From the NCBI GenBank assembly GCA_958299035.1, contig CATQJL010000001.1, positions 9,647,817 to 9,711,816 of the forward strand: DNA of 64,000 bases, given 5' to 3'. Shown piece after piece: positions 59,685 through 64,000 of the stretch. The notes below the pieces were generated by a model, which did no database searches, had not been told where the DNA came from, and was given only the letters and a program-made list of their open reading frames with translations. Made by a program: the position numbers and the translations under genes. How positions within the stretch are numbered: the stretch's first letter is position 1; each line of letters opens with the position of its first letter. The DNA comes from Cylicocyclus nassatus. Lineage: Eukaryota; Nematoda; Chromadorea; Rhabditida; Strongylidae.

Positions 59685-59747
59685 GCTAAATCTGAGTGAT
59701 GCAGTAAATATATGTAAAAAACATATGTACAAAAAATATGAGATCTC

Positions 59748-60671
59748 TCAGTTGATATCATCATCGGTCATGTAGTTTTTCACCATGTAAGTAAACTCGT
59801 CATAGTCTATCAAACCATTTCCATCGACATCAGCCTGAAAAAGAAGCGTTTTTTTCATAATTAAAAAAAGGACAACAAGTAAGTAATAGGTATGTCAATA
59901 ATGATGAGATTAAATGAGCAACTCTTACGGTTCTAATAGATAATTTTCAAAAAAGTACCTCGAGGAAAATTTCATCAATGATTTGATTGTCTGTGATATC
60001 GCCCAGCTCTCTCAAAATGTATTGGAAGTCCTTCTTCGAGATCACACTTGACTCGGACTAAAAATTCAATCAAACAACAATAATCCAGAAAAATATAGAT
60101 TAGACTTACTCTGTCAAAAACGCTGAAACATTCTTTGACAACTTCATTCCAGCTGCGTTTCTTCATGTATAACCGCCTCATGACTATGCAAAACTCGTCA
60201 AAGTCGATTTGATGATTTCCGCGTTGATCAACCTAGAATTATAAAAAGTCCTTTGTTTCTGCAAATTCAATTCAAAATGGAAGTTTTTACACAGCGTTAT
60301 TCTGACATGTTGTCTCACTCTTAACTGGACAATTCAAAGGCAAAGAAAATTCAAGCGCTGGAAAATTATGGAAAGTTATGTGCAAACGTACTTTGCTTAG
60401 ATTGAACACAATATTTAAGAAGTGTAAAAGTACATAAGTGAAGTTCAGTAGCGGTGGCTGATATACCCTTTTACTTTATTTTATTTTTGAGAATAAGGGA
60501 CCAATGAAAATACGAAAAAACCAATAAAAAGTGCATTTTCATCAATTACCAAGTAGTATTACCGAGTACCCACCTCATCAATGATCTTGTCGAGCTCATC
60601 TCGGGTTTGGTCCAAGCCAAGATTACGAATTGCTGTTTCCAACTCATCCAGTGCGATTGCTCCACTTCTAT
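59748..60671 (-). CDS. Calmodulin-like EF-hand protein, last four exons (5' end not found)
   Basis: Exons 60574-60671, 60110-60232, 59959-60057 and 59748-59834 join in frame with good GT and TTTCAG/CTAG borders. They encode about 134 residues of a four-EF-hand protein. Loop I is partly seen (DRSGAIALDE, canonical from its third position). Loop II, DQRGNHQIDFDE, has H in place of the usual Gly at position 6. Loop III, DRSESSVISKKD, lacks the Gly and ends in Asp, so it may bind calcium poorly. Loop IV, DVDGNGLIDYDE, is canonical. A basic linker (RRLYMKKRSWNEVV) joins the two halves. The protein ends MTDDDIN. The first exon must lie upstream of a MITE that fills the next intron (60757-61753), or outside the window. 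Troponin C or another calmodulin relative is possible; I favour a cal-type calcium sensor. Confidence 0.8.
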
Positions 60672-60754
60672 CTGTAAATTAGCTTGATGAGTCCTGGTGC
60701 GGGTTATTTATGGATTAGAGCATCCATCTGACTTCAAATGCCAAATAAGCTTAG

Positions 60755-61755
60755 TATTAGGTCATTCCGAAAGTGTTTTCCCAAACGGGCGCCACATTTG
60801 AAGGAAGAAAGGTTTCTAAGCGATCTTAAAAGCATTCGATGCAGAATTTCATTCACTTTCTAATGGTTATGAAAATGTTGCAAAACAGTCAACGAGCTTT
60901 CAGAAAATAACCAAAATCTGCGACCTAGGCTTTTTGAGATGGTCAAGCTTTACGATTTTTCAAAACTTTCATATCATTCCTCAGAAGGAGTTCAAGTAAC
61001 GATCCGATAGAGCAAACCTTACAGAATTCAGTACTGCTTTTTTCTCCTCTCCATAGCTTGTCATACAATTTCAACAGAATTTTAACTGATCCTACCGATT
61101 TTAATACGTCCTCGTAGAACATCAAAAGAAGAGCAGCTCGCGCATTATTTAATTCAGCATTTACTCTTCTTTCTAACATGTGTTTTTTGTTTCCGATTCG
61201 TTTAGTTTCCGGGGACAAATCATCATAACTCATTTTTTTAGCGAGCCCCAGGCTGTATCCGAAAAACTCGAAATTTGATATTTCGAACCCGTAGACCCTC
61301 ACCTGCTTTGTAAAATTAATGCTAGCTCATAATACCATCTTGGTAGTCTCAAATTACGAAAAATTATGATGTTTGATGCGATTGTGGCTGAGGTGGGCCT
61401 GCCAAAATCCGATAGTTCTGTTGAAAAATCTTTTAAAAAATTACGGCGAGCTGCGAGAAAGAGAGAAAGTAACACTGTATTCTGTAAGGTTTACTCTATC
61501 GAACCGTTACTTGAACTCGTTCTGAGAACTGATATGAAAGCTTGAAAAAATCGCGAAACTTGACCTCAAAAGGCATGGGTGGCAGATTTTGGTTATTTTT
61601 TGAAAGCTCATTGAATGTTTTGCAACATTTCCATAACCGTTAGAAAGAAAATGAAATTCTGCATCGAATGCTTCCAGAATCTCTTAGAAACCTTTCTTCC
61701 ATCAAATGTGGCGCCCGTTTGAAAAAAGCGAAATTACTTTAGGAATGATCTAATA
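60755..61755. mobile_element. mariner-type MITE carrying an internal coding-like segment
   Basis: 60757-61753 begins TTAGGTCATTCCGAAAG and ends CTTTAGGAATGATCTAA, with TA on both sides. Arms of about 280 bp share GGCGCCACATTTGA, CGATGCAGAATTTCATT and GAGTTCAAGTAACG. The central 61050-61440 is not repeated and has an open minus-strand frame. It sits in the intron upstream of the EF-hand exons. Confidence 0.8.
60943..61302 (-). CDS. Open frame in the centre of the MITE, possible captured exon
   Basis: 119 residues. The central part (KKMSYDDLSPETKRIG, ERRVNAELNNARAALLLMFYEDV) has the composition of a real, helical protein, not of a transposase. TTTACAAAGCAG, a possible acceptor, stands before it. 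The last third lies in the inverted arm and is not conserved coding. It may be a host exon picked up by the element, or chance. Function unknown. Confidence 0.3.
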   Translation of the reverse strand: MRVYGFEISNFEFFGYSLGLAKKMSYDDLSPETKRIGNKKHMLERRVNAELNNARAALLLMFYEDVLKSVGSVKILLKLYDKLWRGEKSSTEFCKVCSIGSLLELLLRNDMKVLKNRKA

Positions 61756-61847
61756 TAATGTTTTCACAAAAACGACGTGTCGATGTGTAAAATGATTGAA
61801 TGTTCAGAGTCAAAATGTCTCGACGATTTTTGAACTTTTTGAACTAA

Positions 61848-62065
61848 AGGGACCGGCCATACTACTCCAGGAGATGATTCCTGTGACTTCTGCAATTCCT
61901 GCGATTCCCCGAATTTCGATGTACCACACCACGGAGCGCTTTGCGAATTTCAGTACGAGTTGTTTTTTTTCAGTATACATTGCTACGATGTTGCGGGACC
62001 CACAGTCACAGGATTCGCAGGAGGAATGGCAGGAATCACACAGAAATAGTATGGCCGGTCCAAAG
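61848..62065. mobile_element. MITE, GGACCGGSCATACT family, copy 2
   Basis: GGGACCGGCCATACTACTCC at the left pairs with AATAGTATGGCCGGTCC at the right. Inside, TGACTTCTGCAATTCCTGCGA pairs with TCGCAGGAGGAATGGCAGG. About 217 bp, like the copy at 57755-57963. Confidence 0.65.
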
Positions 62066-63000
62066 ACTTCCTTCTACTGCATGAATGTTTATGAATTTCA
62101 CATTCAAAAAATTGGACAGAATTTGTCAAATGCAAGTGAATGTTTATCCCTAATTCTAGGGAACCCGTCATACTCCGCACACAATTCATAGTGAAAAAGC
62201 CCAAAAGCGCCCAAAAGCACCAAGAGACGGATGGTCCACCTTTGCGAGCAAGATTTGGGCATATGTGTTAATTTCGCAACAGAGTCTTCTGCTTCATTTC
62301 TGTCGTCTGCACATCAAAATGAAGTCAGAATTCTACCAAAAGATCCAGGTGCGTTCCGGCTCTTTCTGGCCCTTTTAAACTTTTTGAGCGCTTTTAGGCT
62401 TTTTTTCAACGAAGTATGAGGATCCCTAGGTTTAGAACTACCAAAGTAATAGCAAGAAACCATAATTCCTTCTAGAAAATTAAACGAAGTCGCAACAGTT
62501 TATGAATTTCTTTCTTTTATTCACAGGTCCTCTACTCTAACTATGCTTGTTAGGTAAAACAGAATAAAGTGAGTGATTTTTTCCACTGATCGAAAATAAG
62601 GCTATGCACCCATAAAAGGGAGTTTCTCGATTTCCAAACGAAGAATGGCAAAAGACAAAAAGAGAAGCACCAAGAAAGTTATTTTGTAGTCGGCTATAAT
62701 GAGAAGCTTGGGTTTTATGTATGTGTTTTATACTAATGTATATTGCAAATTAAACAGATGAGAAAGATTTTTCATCCAGTGCCGATACTCCTTTCAGAAG
62801 AAAACCCTGATCAAATAAGCTACAGTAATAATGTGACTGGCAGAACAGTATTGATTTCCGAAAATCTCTCTACTACAAACGATGTAAGTTTTTTTTGAAA
62901 TGTTAGTAATGTAACAACCATCTAAAGTCACATTTATATGAAAGCCGCCAATTCCTATGTATGGGTACAAAATAACCTAAATTCGTAAGTCCTTATCAAC
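62066..63000. other. No gene recognised
   Basis: Short frames only. A first exon for the EF-hand gene was sought here on the minus strand without success. Confidence 0.4.
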
Positions 63001-63007
63001 TTTAAGT

Positions 63008-63018
63008 GTATAAAAAGG
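63008..63018 (+). promoter_or_regulatory. TATA box-like GTATAAAAAGG
   Basis: TATAAAAAG about 90 bp before the start codon of the lysine-rich gene at 63100, on the same strand. Confidence 0.4.
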
Positions 63019-63099
63019 CTGGAAATCGTAGCATTTTAATGAGTCCACCTACGAGCGATGCTCACTTTATTATTTCTCGCCTCACATAGCAGTCGTATT

Positions 63100-63544
63100 A
63101 TGGAATTACTTGTGATGATGGTTGTGGCCGTCATAATATTTCAAGAAATATTTGCATGTGCTGATCGACAAAAAGTGGGTTTTAAAAGATTTTCCCACTT
63201 TCTACCGAAATTCTGCGAATTTGCAGCTAAGCAGTACAAGAATGAGCGAAAAAGCAGTAGATACACAGGGAAAGAAGAATAAAGGTAAAGAAGGTGACGC
63301 TCAGGGTAAGAAGAGTAAGAATAAGGAGAAGGAAAAGGCAAAGGAAAAGAAGAGCAATGAGTCGGAGGGAACACAGACGACAGCTCAGACAGCGATGGCG
63401 GCATCGCAGCAACCAAGTGCTACGCAGGTTAGATGGAAACTGCGCTACAAATCTAGTCAAAGAGAAATTTTGCTTAGATTTCATTTCACGGGAAAGCACA
63501 AGAAGCAAAGAAACCAGAAGGAAAGAAGCCAGAAGAAAAGAAAG
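63100..63544 (+). CDS. Lysine-rich secreted protein, first three exons
   Basis: Exons 63100-63174, 63227-63427 and 63478-63544, with 52- and 50-nt introns (GTGGGT...TTGCAG, GTTAGA...GCTTAG) and a GTAAGA donor after exon 3. The ATG chosen follows CATAGCAG by seven bases; an earlier in-frame ATG at 63058 is possible. Residues 1-19 (MELLVMMVVAVIIFQEIFA) look like a signal peptide. The rest is very hydrophilic: KNKEKEKAKEKK, then a Gln/Thr/Ala stretch, then KKPEGKKPEEKKG. Low complexity prevents a family call. The next exon could begin at 63661 after GATTGCAG, which keeps the frame and would end at 63989, but that stretch is a repeat array, so the true 3' end may lie outside. Confidence 0.6.
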
Positions 63545-63660
63545 GTAAGATTTACGAAAGGTTTTAACCAACTTGCACTGATAATGATTTATCGCTACTC
63601 GCTCACTACTACGTAGCGCTTCCTTGAGCAGTTACAGTAACCGCACACCTCTGATTGCAG

Positions 63661-63912
63661 CCAATCGCAGCAAGGGTACTGACCAATCACAGGCGAGAAC
63701 CAGCCAATCACCCTTGCTGCGATTGGCTGGTTCTCTTCAAACGCTTGCTGTACTTGCGCCTGTGATTGGTCAGTACCCTTGCTGCGATTGCTGGCTCTCT
63801 AAACATAGCTGCGCACCCGTAATTGATCAGCACCCTGCTGCGATTGGCTGCTCTCTTCAAACGCTTGCTCTAGCCGCGCCTGTTATTGGTCAACACGTTT
63901 GCTCCTATTGGC
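63661..63912. repeat. CCAAT/ATTGG repeat array, inverted and tandem
   Basis: CCAATCGCAGCAAGGGTACTG and CCAATCACAGGCG on one strand are followed by their complements (CGCCTGTGATTGG, CAGTACCCTTGCTGCGATTG). The unit with CTTGCTGCGATTGGCTG, TCTTCAAACGCTTGCT and GCGCCTGTGATTGGTCA is then repeated about three times with decay. It contains about nine CCAAT or ATTGG words. Confidence 0.8.
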
Positions 63913-63980
63913 TGGCCTTCAACACATGGAGAGCCGAACGACTTCTACGTGCAGCATACTCTTTCGTCCATCTATCAGTC

Positions 63981-64000
63981 GAATACTAGTACTAGTATTC
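63981..64000. repeat. 20-bp perfect palindrome at the window edge
   Basis: GAATACTAGTACTAGTATTC equals its own reverse complement. It may be part of something larger beyond the window. Confidence 0.8.

Overview
This is AT-rich, gene-poor eukaryotic DNA. Three things suggest a nematode, most likely a rhabditid or strongylid (hookworm-like) worm. Introns are short (36-62 nt is common) with TTTCAG-type acceptors, and several start codons lie 1-8 nt after such an acceptor, as expected for spliced-leader trans-splicing. One complete gene resembles the two-domain secreted FKBPs of Caenorhabditis (fkb-3/4/5 type). The non-LTR retroelement relics look like the RTE and CR1 types common in worms. The species assignment is inference. 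I see no bacterial gene, CRISPR array, rRNA gene or convincing intact tRNA.

Layout. 1-21 kb is almost entirely repeats: mariner-, hAT- and piggyBac-type non-autonomous elements, several large foldback elements, a 0.2 kb GT microsatellite with a Helitron-like head, and one small secreted-peptide exon near 8.5 kb. 21-31 kb holds a foldback mariner MITE, a second secreted-peptide exon (23.7 kb), an RTE relic (25.4-26.1 kb), a 0.7 kb foldback (26.7-27.4 kb) and a CR1-like relic (28.6-29.4 kb). 30.4-34.5 kb is a tandem segmental duplication. One copy is an intact three-exon gene for a ten-cysteine secreted peptide (33.1-34.1 kb). The other is a broken copy (30.5-31.3 kb). 35.5-38.3 kb contains unidentified minus-strand exons. 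38.3-48.7 kb is a dense, partly nested transposon region with an ATCGAT-rich minisatellite, a nested hAT pair, an 88-bp perfect palindrome and a tRNA-headed SINE. 50.8-55.3 kb is the complete eight-exon FKBP gene, whose fifth intron (3.3 kb) is stuffed with transposons. 59.7-60.7 kb carries the last four exons of an EF-hand gene. 63.1-64 kb starts a lysine-rich secreted-protein gene that runs into CCAAT-box repeats.

The observation I find most interesting is the small secreted-peptide family at 8.5, 23.7, 31.2 and 34.0 kb, all on the minus strand. Each member has an acceptor directly at the ATG, a hydrophobic signal peptide and a splice donor in the same place. The best member has exons 2 and 3 whose cysteine spacing fits a CS-alpha-beta (defensin-like) fold. 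The family assignment is inferred from spacing alone.
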